This document shows positions 13,054-23,896 of a stretch of 64,000 bases of DNA, in pieces (positions within the stretch are counted from its first letter, which is position 1; every line of letters starts with the position of its first letter). The stretch comes from Pegoplata infirma (lineage: Eukaryota; Arthropoda; Insecta; Diptera; Anthomyiidae). The stretch spans positions 285,281,530-285,345,529 of the forward strand of contig OY992536.1 in NCBI GenBank assembly GCA_963921195.1, read 5' to 3'. Made by a program: the position numbers and the translations under genes. The notes below the pieces were generated by a model that ran no database searches, had not been told where the DNA came from, and worked only from the letters and a program-made list of their open reading frames with translations.

Positions 13054-13866
13054 TTATTGTTAATGTCTCTCTTTGGTATTAATAAAAAAGATAAATGTTT
13101 TTGTGTTGCTTTCAAGCTAAATTGCGTCTTATAAACTAATTTGATCAATATTTCATCGAAAATGTGTAATATTTTACAAAACTATTCCAAACGACGCTAA
13201 ATTAAATTGAGAAATTTATGGAAGTTAATGTTTCGTTGTTTTTTCGTTTTGATGCATGTTAACAATCTAATACCAAATTCGCATTCATTTTTTTAAACAT
13301 GTTTAAGTACTTAAACATGTTTATATGAACATTTCCATTTAACTTTTGATTTTTGGATTTAAAAAAAATAAAAACTTTTTTTGAAGGCACATCAAAATCG
13401 TTTTGTACACGTATTAACATACATTTAGTGAGTTCAAATCCGTTCGCGTGAAGAACTTTCACCTAACGGCGCAAAAGTTATGGCGGTTTGAAATTACAAT
13501 TTTAAAAAAAATCTCAAAATTACAATTTTTATCAGAATTTAATAATCTTAACGTTTATAAATGTTGCATACTAACCCTTATTAAAATTTATTTAATTATA
13601 TATATTTTGGTGGATATATATCAAAATATTAGCGGTTAAAGTATATTTTAATATCTTCATTTCCACTATTTTGCGTAAATTTAAGTTCTATGTAGTTTAA
13701 ACATTTTAGGAAACTATTTTCTGAATTCTGTAAAGAATTTGCTATGTAGTTAAGAAAACTTTATGAAATTATCTCCAATAGTGCAAAAATTACAATAGTT
13801 TAAAAATTAATGTTTCTCAATATTATATTTCACAATAAAACAAAGTGTTGATTTTTTAAAGAACAT

Positions 13867-14632
13867 AAAATCCCAAATCTTCAAAATTTATGAATGCCGC
13901 TCAGTTTTGTGATTAAGCTTCATAGGCACTAGCACTTGCTATTTATATAAATTAATTTCTATTAGCGGTTTGGGTGTGCCCTGGCGGTTTATGTAGAGAC
14001 AAAATTGGTGCGTTTTCAGCGTTTTTCGTGAAAACTAAAGATGATGGACCAAATTAAAGGCCATATTCAGGTTTAGCACCTTAAAATTAGTTAAAAAGCT
14101 TGTGCATTATGCAAAGTTGTAAATTTTTTAGAGATGAAATTTCTGATTAAGGAAATTTTGAGAGATGCATAAAATCCACAATCTTCAACATTTATGAATG
14201 CCGCTCAGTTTTGGGATAAAGCTTCGTAAGTACTATCAATTACCATTTATAGAAGTTAATTTCTATTAGCGGTTTGGGTGTGCCCTGGCGGTTTATCTGG
14301 AGACAAAATTGGGGCGTTTTCAGCGATTTACGTGAAAATTAAAGATGATGGACCAAATTAAAGGCCATATTCAGGTTTAGCACCTTCAAATTAGTTAAAA
14401 AGCTTGTGCATTATGCAAAATTGTAAATTTTTTAAAGAGATGAAATTTCTGATTAATGAAATTTTGAGAGATGCATAAAATCCACAATCTTCAAAATTTA
14501 GGAATGCCGCTCAGTTTTGGGATAAAGCTTCATAAGTACTATCAATTACCATTTATAGAAGTTAATTTCTATTAGCGGTTTGGGTGTGCCCTGGCGGTTT
14601 ATCTGGAGACAAAATTGGCGCGTCTTCAGCGT
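13867..14632 (+). repeat. ~305-bp tandem repeat, 2.5 copies
   Basis: Units start 'ATAAAATCC(C/A)(A/C)AATCTTCAA' at about 13867, 14168 and 14476 and share 'GAATGCCGCTCAG', 'GTGTGCCCTGGCGGTTTAT' and 'GGCCATATTCAGGTTTAGCA'. The third copy is cut off after 'TCTTCAGCGTA'. Confidence 0.9.
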
Positions 14633-14950
14633 ACAGTTACATTAAGTCCCAATTTTTGCACACGATCCATAATACGCATAACAAGCAATCGTCTGACAAG
14701 TATATTTTAAATCTAAATTCTTTTCACGTGAAAATACAAGCAAAACTTTAAAATCGTGAAATGTCAGATTTTTGCAAAATTTTTGCTAATCAAAATTTTA
14801 ACACGCTATATCGATTTTATTATAAAAACTCAAAAAATATTTGGATCACGCGAAGTGCTGGGCACTTTTAAATAATATTGCGAATTTGCCTCGCAAAAAA
14901 GTGGATTTTTGATGACTTTCACGTTTTGTCTCTCAACCTTTGTCTAGCTA

Positions 14951-17900
14951 CACAGAAAAAAAACGTCTAGGTAATATTATCTATGCTGGCATAGGTAAAT
15001 TATTTTTGTATGAAACTTAAAAGCCACGACTTGTTAACTAAGCTCCAAGGTAATTTTACTTTACGATTTCACCTAATGGCCATGTAAAATTTACTAATGA
15101 AAATAGATAAAATTTCGAATTTATTTAAATTATTTTTTTCATGAGTTTCCGTTTTGACTTTTCATTTTAGAACGTTCAAAAAATTAAATTAAATATTTAA
15201 CAGTTTCTTTACAATTTCTTTTGAAATTGAATATTTATTGGATTATTTGGGGTACATCTACAAGATACCAAAGGAAATCTGAGGTATAAATTATTTTCAA
15301 TGCAAACATATTATAAATCTGAAACTATTACATGAATAAAAATGTTTCTTTTTTAATTTTAGGTGGTATGGGTTTTCAGATCATTTACCAGTCAAGAATA
15401 TGGTGAACAATTTAAATATTCGATTGCAGATTCAGGATTATGTAAACATTTCAAATAAAGAGAGTTTGAAAAATTATTTGGAATCCTCAAGAATGGTGCA
15501 ATTAGAAGTTGTACATGGAGAGGAATTTCTCAAAGATACTACATAAACGCGTAGTTAGTGTTGTAAGTTAGGGCTGGTAACTCATTAAAAGCTTATCATT
15601 TTTTTACTGAAAAATGTTCAGGCTCTGATACATTTTTGTCTACAGAAAATTTGTTAGATTTTGAGACATGTTTTCTATAGAAAAATTCTCAGAGTCTGAC
15701 ATTTTTTTTCTATAGAAAAATTCTCAGATTCTGAGAAATTTTTTATATAAAAAATGTTCAGGCTCTGATACATTTTTGTCTACAGAAAATTTGTTAGATT
15801 TTGAGACATGTTTTCTATAGAAAAACTCTCAGAGTCTGACATTTCTGACATTCTGAGACATTTTTTCTATAGAAAAATTCTCAGATTCTGAGACATTTTT
15901 TCTATAGAAAAATTCTCAGATTCTGAGACATTTTTTCTATAGAAAAATTCTCAGATTCTGAGACATTTTTTCTATAGAAAAATTATTAGATTCTGAGACA
16001 TTTTTTCTATAGAAAAATTCTCAGATTCTGAGACATTTTTTCTATAGAAAAATTCTCAGATTCTGAGACATTTTTTCTATAGAAAAATTCTTAGATTCTG
16101 AGACATTTTTTCTATAGAAAAATTCTCAGATTCTGAGACATTTTTTCTATAGAAAAATTCTCAGATTCTGAGACATTTTTTCTATAGAAAAATTCTCAGA
16201 TTCTGAGACATTATTTCTATAGAAAAATTCTTAGATTCTGAGACATTTTTTCTATAGAAAAATTCTTAGATTCTGAGACATTTTTTCTATAGAAAAATTC
16301 TGAGATTCTGAGACATTTTTTCTATAGAAAAATTCTCAGATTCTGAGACATTCTGAGACATTTTTGCTATAGAAAAATTCTCAGATTCTGAGACATTTTT
16401 TCTATAGAAAAATTCTCAGATTCTGAGACAATTTTTCTATAGAAAAATTCTTAGATTCTGAGACATTTTTTCTATAGAAAAATTCTCAGATTCTGAGACA
16501 TTTTTTCTATAGAAAAATTCTCAGATTCTGAGACATTTTTTCTATAGAAAAATTCTCAGATTCTGAGACATTTTTTCTATAGAAAAATTCTCAGATTCTG
16601 AGACATTTTTTCTATAGAAAAATTCTCAGATTCTGAGACATTTTTTCTATAGAAAAATTCTCAGATTCTGAGACATTTTTTCTATAGAAAAATTCTCAGA
16701 TTCTGAGACATTTTTTCTATAGAAAAATTCTCAGATTCTGAGACATTTTTTCTATAGAAAAATTCTCAGATTCTGAGACATTTTTTCTATAGAAAAATTC
16801 TCAGATTCTGAGACATTTTTTCTATAGAAAAATTCTCAGATTCTGAGACATTTTTTCTATAGAAAAATTCTCAGATTCTGAGACATTTTTTCTATAGAAA
16901 AATTCTCAGATTCTGAGACATTTTTTCTATAGAAAAATTCTCAGATTCTGAGACATTTTTTCTATAGAAAAATTCTCAGATTCTGAGACATTTTTTCTAT
17001 AGAAAAATTCTCAGATTCTGAGACATTTTTTCTATAGAAAAATTCTTAGATTCTGAGACATTTTTTCTATAGAAAAATTCTCAGATTCTGAGACATTTTT
17101 TCTATAGAAAAATTCTCAGATTCTGAGACATTTTTTCTATAGAAAAATTCTTAGATTCTGAGACATTTTTCTATAGAAAAATTCTCAGATTCTGAGACAT
17201 TTTTTCTATAGAAAAATTCTCAGATTCTGAGACATTTTTTCTATAGAAAAATTCTCAGATTCTGAGACATTTTTTCTATAGAAAAATTCTTAGATTCTGA
17301 GACATTTTTTCTATAGAAAAATTCTTAGATTCTGAGACATTTTTTCTATAGAAAAATTCTTAGATTCTGAGACATTTTTTCTATAGAAAAATTCTGAGAT
17401 TCTGAGACATTTTTTCTATAGAAAAATTCTCAGATTCTGAGACATTCTGAGACATTTTTGCTATAGAAAAATTCTCAGATTCTGAGACATTTTTTCTATA
17501 GAAAAATTCTCAGATTCTGAGACATTTTTTCTATAGAAAAATTCTTAGATTCTGAGACATTTTTTCTATAGAAAAATTCTCAGATTCTGAGACATTTTTT
17601 CTATAGAAAAATTCTCAGATTCTGAGACAATTTTTCTATAGAAAAATTCTTAGATTCTGAGACATTTTTTCTATTGAAAAATTCTCAGATTCTGAGACAT
17701 TTTTTCTATAGAAAAATTCTCAGATTCTGAGACATTTTTTCTATAGAAAAATTCTCAGATTCTGAGACATTTTTTCTATAGAAAAATTCTCAGATTCTGA
17801 GACATTTTTTCTATAGAAAAATTCTCAGATTCTGAGACATTTTTTCTATAGAAAAATTCTCAGATTCTGAGACATTTTTTCTATAGAAAAATTCTCAGAT

Positions 17901-18491
17901 TCTGAGACATTTTTTCTATAGAAAAATTCTCAGATTCTGAGACATTTTTTCTATAGAAAAATTCTCAGATTCTGAGACATTTTTCTATAGAAAAATTCTC
18001 AGATTTTAAGACATTTTTCTATAATTCTCAGATTCTAAGACATTTTTCTATCGAAAAATTCTCAGATAAAAAAAAAACATCTTTAATAATAATGTATTTT
18101 TTGCAAATAACTTATATTCTTTAAATATACACAACAATTGTAATGCGTTATTAAAAAAAATATTTTGTACAAATAAAAACATAATAAAATCAATTAATTC
18201 TTTTATTTAAGGGTGAAATTATTTATAGTTTGCTTATTAACAAAATAAAATAGATAAATCACCAAAGTTTATGTATAAATATTTACTTTGAAGAACTTTT
18301 TAAAGTTTACAAAGTTTATTAGGAATATTTCCTAAAAGCATAGTTAATTTTTCGAACATATAATTTTTTAAAAATCACCCTGGCTTTTTAGTAATATTGT
18401 CTAAAAACTTTGTAGGCTCTATGTTATCTTGGCACTTAGATAAAGTTATACTATGTTTTTAGGTAATATTACCTCGATTTTTTTTTGTGTG
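14951..18491. mobile_element. CACACAAAAA-type TIR element carrying the 35-bp satellite (copy 1)
   Basis: It begins CACAGAAAAAAAACG followed by AGGTAATATTA, and ends with the inverse, TAATATTACCTCG then T-run and GTGTG. TA flanks both ends (14949-14950, 18492-18493). Between the termini and the satellite are about 650 bp (left) and 420 bp (right) of unique sequence. An element with the same termini and the same satellite lies at 36819-39085, so satellite and termini move or evolve together. Confidence 0.75.
15606..18067 (+). repeat. 35-bp palindromic satellite array 1 (about 70 units)
   Basis: The unit is TCAGATTCTGAGACATTTTT plus TCTATAGAAAAATTC, 35 bp. It contains a perfect 16-bp palindrome centred on CTATAG (five T, CTATAG, five A) and a near-palindrome TCTCAGA-T-TCTGAGA. 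Units in the centre are almost identical, while those at both edges are diverged. A marker unit with a 10-bp duplication (TTCTGAGACA twice) occurs at 16341 and again at 17435, showing a larger block of about 1.09 kb has been duplicated inside the array. Confidence 0.97.
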
Positions 18492-19153
18492 TAGTACTCC
18501 ACTCCCATTGAGGGCACATTCATGGGACCGGTTTTAAATTGTAGGGAATTACGACAGCTATCATTTTGCGTATCAGATTTTAAAAAGTATGAAGCGGCGC
18601 AAATTTCCTGATCAAAAAACGACGAAAAATTGAAAATGAAGAAATTTTAATTTCAAACCGTTACCACTAAATAACTTTTTTAATATTGATGGCACATCAA
18701 ATTCATAAATACATCTTTTTTGAACAAGTGTAGGGACCATATATTTTAAATCTTCGAAGAATACGTTGGACGGCGCAAGTACAATAGGCCAAAGAGTACA
18801 TAATTTTTATGAAATTTCAATCGACTTTTCCACATTTCTGAAGTTTGATTGTCGCTAACTACCGCAAATTAAGATTTTTTGCCTTAAAAGCTTGTAAGCT
18901 AATTGCATTGGAAGTCCTTTATGCATTTCTATCAGTAGATAGCCATTTCAATGTAAATAAAAAAAGTTTTTGCCAAAAAACCAAAATTTCAAACAAATGA
19001 AAAGTTAAATGGAAATGTCCATATACCTTAACAAGTTTAAATTTAAACATGTTTAAGTGGTTAAACATGTTTAAAAAAAATGAGTGCGAATTTGGTATAA
19101 ATTGTATGGGGAAAACCAATAATTGAACTAGTTAAAAATGAATGCGAACACCG

Positions 19154-19236
19154 TTTTAGTGTACCTTAAAAAGTTTAAATTTAAACATGTTTAAGTGGTT
19201 AATCATGTTTAAAAAAATCAATGCGAATTTGGTATA
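19154..19236. mobile_element. partial TACCAAATTCGCATT MITE
   Basis: 'AACATGTTTAAGTGGTTAA' and terminal 'AATGCGAATTTGGTA' match the right end of the 13271-19097 element. It appears to be an independent short or truncated copy. Confidence 0.5.
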
Positions 19237-19852
19237 TATTTGCCAACAAAAAAGGCCTATTTATAAAATACCAATGCGAATAGTTATTAGTTCATTTTTT
19301 TACATCCACTTAAAACATACCTTGCTTAACTATTTTAAATATGGCAGCACCGTTTTTTCTTTCTCTTTTGTTATCAGCTGTTTTTGTAAATGTCAAATTT
19401 ATTTCCGCTTCTTTTCCTGATCACCACCAGACAAATAGAATTTTTTGCGTAAATTATTTTTAGTTTTATTTGTATTAACACTAAAAATTTATAAGCGTAA
19501 AAGTGCAAAGTACATTAAACAAATAATAAATAACATAACAAAAGTGAAATTGTAAAGTAAACAAACTCACCTGTTGTTTAATTTTAGTATACTAAAGTTG
19601 AATGCGGTAGACGCGACAGAAGCGTCGTTTATTTTTGAAGACAATTGAAAACTAAATTATTGCACAACATTTTTAAGGAACAAATAAAAATTAAATGAGA
19701 TAAATCAAATAAAAATATATATGTGAGACAACTAAAAATAATTGTGTGCATAAAAATAATGCAAATTTCTGTCTGCATTTACATCAACATTGACCTCCAA
19801 TTATAGTGACAGCAGTTTAAACAAAATTGAGGAAGAGCAGAAATAGCGAAAA

Positions 19853-19979
19853 GTGAGATATGACGTCTTTTTTTTCATTTCAAGTTGTCTTGATTTGTTT
19901 AATAACAAATCGATATAAATAAAATTAATAAACCACTTGTTGACTTATTTTTGTTTTGTATTTTTGCAGTCAAAAGTGT
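19853..19979 (+). other. Med6: probable 5' UTR intron of MED6
   Basis: A donor (AAAA then GTGAGA) lies at 19853 and a strong acceptor (TTTTTGTTTTGTATTTTTGCAG) ends at 19979, 36 bases before the MED6 ATG. The upstream exon would lie within about 19600-19852. Inferred from splice signals only. Confidence 0.45.
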
Positions 19980-20015
19980 TGACATTTTTGAAATATTTCT
20001 AAACAAAGATATAAA

Positions 20016-20215
20016 ATGATGCCAGGCCGCCAAATTCCGCCACCCATATCGCAAGAAAACCCGTTATGGGTTTCTTGGCATGATACACAAATGATGGCCT
20101 CCTTGAACCCTCAAAATGTTATGGATTATTTTTGTCGCAAATCAAATCCATTCTATGATCGCATGTGTAATAACGAAAATATTCGTATGCAACGTTTGGG
20201 TTTAGAAAATTTACA
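20016..20215 (+). CDS. Med6: MED6 coding exon 1
   Basis: Starts [16 protein letters not shown] and ends LENL plus two bases of the next codon, before donor GTAAGT. The first of two adjacent ATGs is used as start. Confidence 0.93.
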
Positions 20216-23200
20216 GTAAGTCTTAATAACGCAGTGATACAAAATCGGATTTTCCAATATGGAATAGGATAAAATCAAATAAAAGTTGACATTTTCCATA
20301 ACAAAACACTCAAGGCTCTTTTTTAGTTTAGTGCTAGATTTTTTACACGCATTTGAATTTGGTGATTTTAAAGCATTTAAAGTTTTAGTATACTAAATAT
20401 GTCCTTCTTTAGGGTCCCCTTTTTGAACATGTGAGTTCCAGTACTAAACTTAATCTCGAAATTGCGTTAGCTAATACCGGTATGAATTTCGCTGCAATCA
20501 GTCCAGTACTTACTAAATGGGCGAATTATTATAAAAACACTGTGCACCGTTGCGTATGATTGTTATTAAAAGGCAATTACAAAATTAAGTATACGCCTTT
20601 TATAATTAATTTAAAAATAATATTTAAAATAGTTCACCAACTTCAAATGTGTTTAACTAAAAAAATCCTTGATGGTTTTGTTCTGGAAAATGTCAACTTT
20701 CATTTGCTTTTGGTTTCATCCCACTCCGATTTTGGTTGTTGCAATGTATTCTCATTAGACACAATTTACATTTAATAGTGTATTGATTTTTGCTTTTCTA
20801 GTAATATGGTGGGTTTGGAATATATTTTACTGCACGTTCATGAACCTATATTGTATGTTATACGCAAACAACATAGACATAATCCTCAGGAAGCCACACC
20901 CATTGCTGATTATTACATTATAGGAGGAACAGTTTATAAAGCTCCTGATTTGGGAAATGTTATAAGTTCCAGAATTGTAAATATACTTTGAAATTATTTG
21001 GAAAATAAATTTTGTTAAGATAATATTATTAAAATTTCAGTTGTCAACTGTTACAAACTTACAATCAGCTTTTGAAGAAGCCAGTAGTTACTCTAGATAT
21101 CATCCTAATAAAGGTTATACATGGGACTTTACCTCAAATAAACAACGTAAGTAAAACATTTTTTTTTTAATATGAATAAACAGTAGTAACATATACCTTT
21201 ACAGCAGGGTGGAGCAAATTTAACTTTGATCGAATTTCAATATTATAGGGGTCGGAAAAATTGGCTTTTCGGGTCAATATTAACACAAACAAATATTGAA
21301 CCTGTTGGGCAATGTCTTTGGGTTCTTTTTTGACTTAAAAATTGGAAAGTTCCGAACAAAGTGAAACAAACATTTTTTTTTTTTAATTTTTTTAGCTTAA
21401 TTAGGGAATATTTGGACATTGCCAAGAAAGAGTTTTTATGATTAAAAAAAATTTTTTGATCCTTACAAAGTTTTTAAAAAAGAACATTTTCTTCAAAAAT
21501 AACTTTTTTTAAATTATTTTCAAATTCCATTAAAGGCAAAAACTAATAATACGATAATTAAAAATAACAATCTTTTCAATACCGTGTTAATATAACGCTA
21601 TATTTCCATAAAAAACTAATTAAAAATATTTTTTTGCAATAACAGAAACAAAAAAACCCTTCAATATCTTATAAATTTTTTAGCAAAATCCTTTTTCTTT
21701 TTTACTGAAATGGCAAAATAAAAATATTAGCGAAAATTCGCCTCTTTCATTTTCCATCAATAGTGACATTATAAGACAAGTACAAATATTTAAAAAAAAT
21801 ATTTTGTAAAATGTAAACCTTTAAAACTTTATTCCTTTAAAAGGAATAAAAAAAAACTGAGGAATATTTTCGGGACTTAAAATTTTGTCAAAATGTTTTA
21901 ATTTTTCTAAACATTTTTAATGATTCGTTTTACTCCAAAACACAAAAAAAAATTATTATAAAAAAGTTGTGTCCGGGACTTGGAACATTTTCGGAACTTG
22001 GAAAATGTTTAAAATTTTTTTTTTCTAAGAGCATTTCTAATAAAATTTTTTACTCCAAAACAAAAAAAAATTGCCAACAATGTTTTGTCCGGAATAGAGA
22101 TGGGCGCGTGAGTGAATTTTGGCTCACGCACGCTCACGAAATAAAAATAATGCTCACGCACGAATTTTTTTCTGCTCACGTTCACGCACACTCATGTGTG
22201 TAACTAAAATTTTTCTCACGCTCACGAAATAATAACGCGCACGAAGTCTCACGAAATTAAAATTAGCATATTTTTATTTTACTTTTTTCGATTTCTTTCA
22301 CTAAAAGTATTTAATTTCATTAAAACAATAATAAAAATCTATGGCCCTTACCACAAGAAAACAAAAAGTCTATTTTAACAAAAGTTTTATTTTAAATTTC
22401 AAATTTTCAATACATTTTTTGAAAGTCGATTTTAAAAACAAAAACAATTTGTATGGAAATAAAATTAAAAGCTCATTTTAAATTTATTTTATTTTCTTGT
22501 GGTAAAGCTGTATGTGTTTAAATTACAATTATGTATTAATTACCATCAAAGTTCAATAAAATGTAGATTTTTTTTACTCGTTTTCTGTTTCAAATAGCAT
22601 AAAACAATCACGCAAACTCACCAAACAAAAATTACTCACGCACGCTCACACACGAAACTGTTTTTTATAATCACGCGAACTCACGCTCACGTGAGTAAAA
22701 ATAAATTTCACTCACGTTCACGCGTGATTCACGTGAATCACCAAAAATTCGTGTCACGCGCGCATCTCTAGTCCGGAATAAAATTTTTGTGTCTGGGATA
22801 ATTTTCAAAAAAAAGTTTCCCGAACATTTTTCAATTTTTTTTATTATACCAAGTTTATATTAGAAATAATCAAAAATTAAATTGTTTCGAATTAAAAAAT
22901 GTCGTCAATCGTTTTACATGATCATAATCTTCAATCGTTTTACCCTCGTTCTTTTAGTTACTGACAAATCAAGGGCTGCAGCTAAAAAAGAAGCAGCTAC
23001 CGCAAAAGATGATAGCGGTACAGTATTTCAAATGCAACGTGTAGATATGTTATTAGCAGAATTGCTACGTAAATTTCCACCACCAATCCCACCAATAATA
23101 CATCAACAGCAAATTCAACAGGGTGGGCCACAACAACAAAATTCAAATAATCCCCAGGATACTAATGTAAATACTCAAGATAATGCAAACAATTCAGGAA

Positions 23201-23316
23201 ATAATGGTAATAATGCAGAAACAAGTCCTACGGGTGCAGCAAATCAAGGTTTAGATATAAAACAAGAAAATGTCGATATGAAACCACCGCCCGAAAAGAA
23301 GGCTAAGGCAAATTAA
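20016..23316 (+). CDS. Med6: Mediator complex subunit 6 (four coding exons, 279 residues)
   Basis: MED6 is a head-module subunit of Mediator, which links transcription factors to RNA polymerase II in the nucleus. Coding exons are 20016-20215, 20802-20976, 21041-21146 and 22958-23316, and all junctions have GT-AG and keep frame. The Med6 domain spans roughly residues 15-160: NPLWVSWHD, '[19 protein letters not shown]', [13 protein letters not shown], '[16 protein letters not shown]', [15 protein letters not shown], then [11 protein letters not shown] and '[17 protein letters not shown]'. The C-terminus is Q/N-rich low complexity and ends in a basic KKAKAN; IKQE near it fits a SUMOylation consensus. 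It is somewhat longer than my memory of the Drosophila protein because of the Q/N tail. Intron 3 (1.8 kb) carries a hAT element. Confidence 0.95.
20802..20976 (+). CDS. Med6: MED6 coding exon 2
   Basis: Acceptor TGCTTTTCTAG. The first base completes a histidine codon, giving [12 protein letters not shown]. Ends SSRI in phase 0 before GTAAAT. Confidence 0.93.
21041..21146 (+). CDS. Med6: MED6 coding exon 3
   Basis: Acceptor AAAATTTCAG. Encodes [16 protein letters not shown] to FTSNKQ plus one base, before donor GTAAGT. Confidence 0.93.
22095..22770. mobile_element. hAT MITE (CTCACG-rich) in MED6 intron 3, TSD GTCCGGAA
   Basis: Begins TAGAGATGGGCGCGTGAG and ends CGCGCATCTCTA. The 8-bp duplication GTCCGGAA lies at 22087-22094 and 22771-22778. 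The interior is dominated by CTCACG / CGTGAG words. It inserted into a TGTCCGGGAC-type repeat, which dates it as the younger of the two. Confidence 0.92.
22958..23316 (+). CDS. Med6: MED6 coding exon 4
   Basis: Acceptor TCGTTCTTTTAG. Completes a leucine codon and continues [14 protein letters not shown]. Ends KKAKAN and TAA. A poly(A) signal AATAAA lies at about 23431. Confidence 0.92.
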
Positions 23317-23389
23317 GTTAATAAAAAAAATTAATTACTTAAATATATTTATCAGTAAATGAAAAAAACCTCTTAAAATTTGTATTAGT

Positions 23390-23436
23390 TTTATTTATAA
23401 GTTAAGCGTATAAAAAATCTTATTTTATAAAATAAA
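23390..23436. terminator. overlapping poly(A) signals of convergent MED6 and zinc-finger genes
   Basis: AATAAA on the plus strand at about 23431, and TTTATT (AATAAA on the minus strand) at about 23390, lie in the 326 bp between the two stop codons. If both are used, the 3' UTRs overlap by tens of bases. Inferred from motifs alone. Confidence 0.45.
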
Positions 23437-23642
23437 AAAGTAAAAAGATTTTTGTAAAAAGGATAAATTTCCTCTGGGTCAGTTACTGCTTGCAGTAATG
23501 CTTGTTGTTTTGTTCCTTTTTAAAGTAAATTTGGTGAAGAGAATTTAAAAGAATAAAATAATTTAAAAGAATAAAAATAATTTAAAATTATAAGAAACAT
23601 AAAAAAAAACTTAAAAATACACAAGACATTTATGTTGTTTTA

Positions 23643-23896
23643 TTAATTTGAACGATTTACCTCGACGGCCTCATTTACTTTGTCAGAGTTGTTAGTTTTG
23701 TTGCTGGCATGAGCTGATAAACTATGATTTGTATAATCTAAAATACTCTTAAATGTCAATTTACACAAATGACAAGGTACCTTTTTACTTGGAGTCTTGT
23801 AAACACCAGAATGGGCTGTATGCTTTTTCATTTTCTGAGGTGGAGCCATGTTTGATGCTTCGACTGTTATGTTGTCCGTTGGAGAATTGTGGTCAC
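23643..23896 (-). CDS. zinc-finger gene coding exon 3
   Basis: The acceptor (AATATTGTAG) completes a Gly codon, then DHNSPTDNITVEASNMAPPQ. Finger 3 is PCHLCKLTF to NHSLSAH. Ends EVNRSN and a stop. Confidence 0.88.

Larger units (their letters stand above)
13271..19097. mobile_element. 5.8-kb composite TIR element (TACCAAATTCGCATTC termini)
   Basis: The left end TACCAAATTCGCATTCATTT, followed by AAACATGTTTAAGT and 'ACATTTCCATTTAACTTTT', is matched by its inverse at 18950-19097 ('AAAAGTTAAATGGAAATGT' through 'GAGTGCGAATTTGGTA'). TIRs of 100 bp or more are implied. The interior has a ~305-bp tandem repeat (13867-14632) and a nested element with a satellite (14951-18491). Short palindromic relatives with the same termini lie at 19154-19236 and 33095-33224. 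No ORF of note. Confidence 0.6.
9009..19852. other. gene-free interval between the candidate NAA80 5' exon and MED6
   Basis: No coding exon is supported. It is a stack of insertions: two hAT pieces (9960-10368, 10989-11179), a short TIR element (11253-11413), a 21-bp minisatellite (11640-11780), a hAT fragment (12309-12560), a MITE (12894-13053) and the large composite element 13271-19097. At 9040-9480 the sequence is simple and C/A- or T/G-rich and may contain the promoter of the minus-strand transcript. Confidence 0.5.

Noticed and set aside
15606..18067. CRISPR-like regular repeat array
   Set aside because: Units are contiguous 35-mers with no variable spacers, in a eukaryotic genome; it is satellite DNA.
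20560..20775. 71-codon ORF in MED6 intron 1
   Set aside because: Sits between two well-supported MED6 splice sites and has no features.
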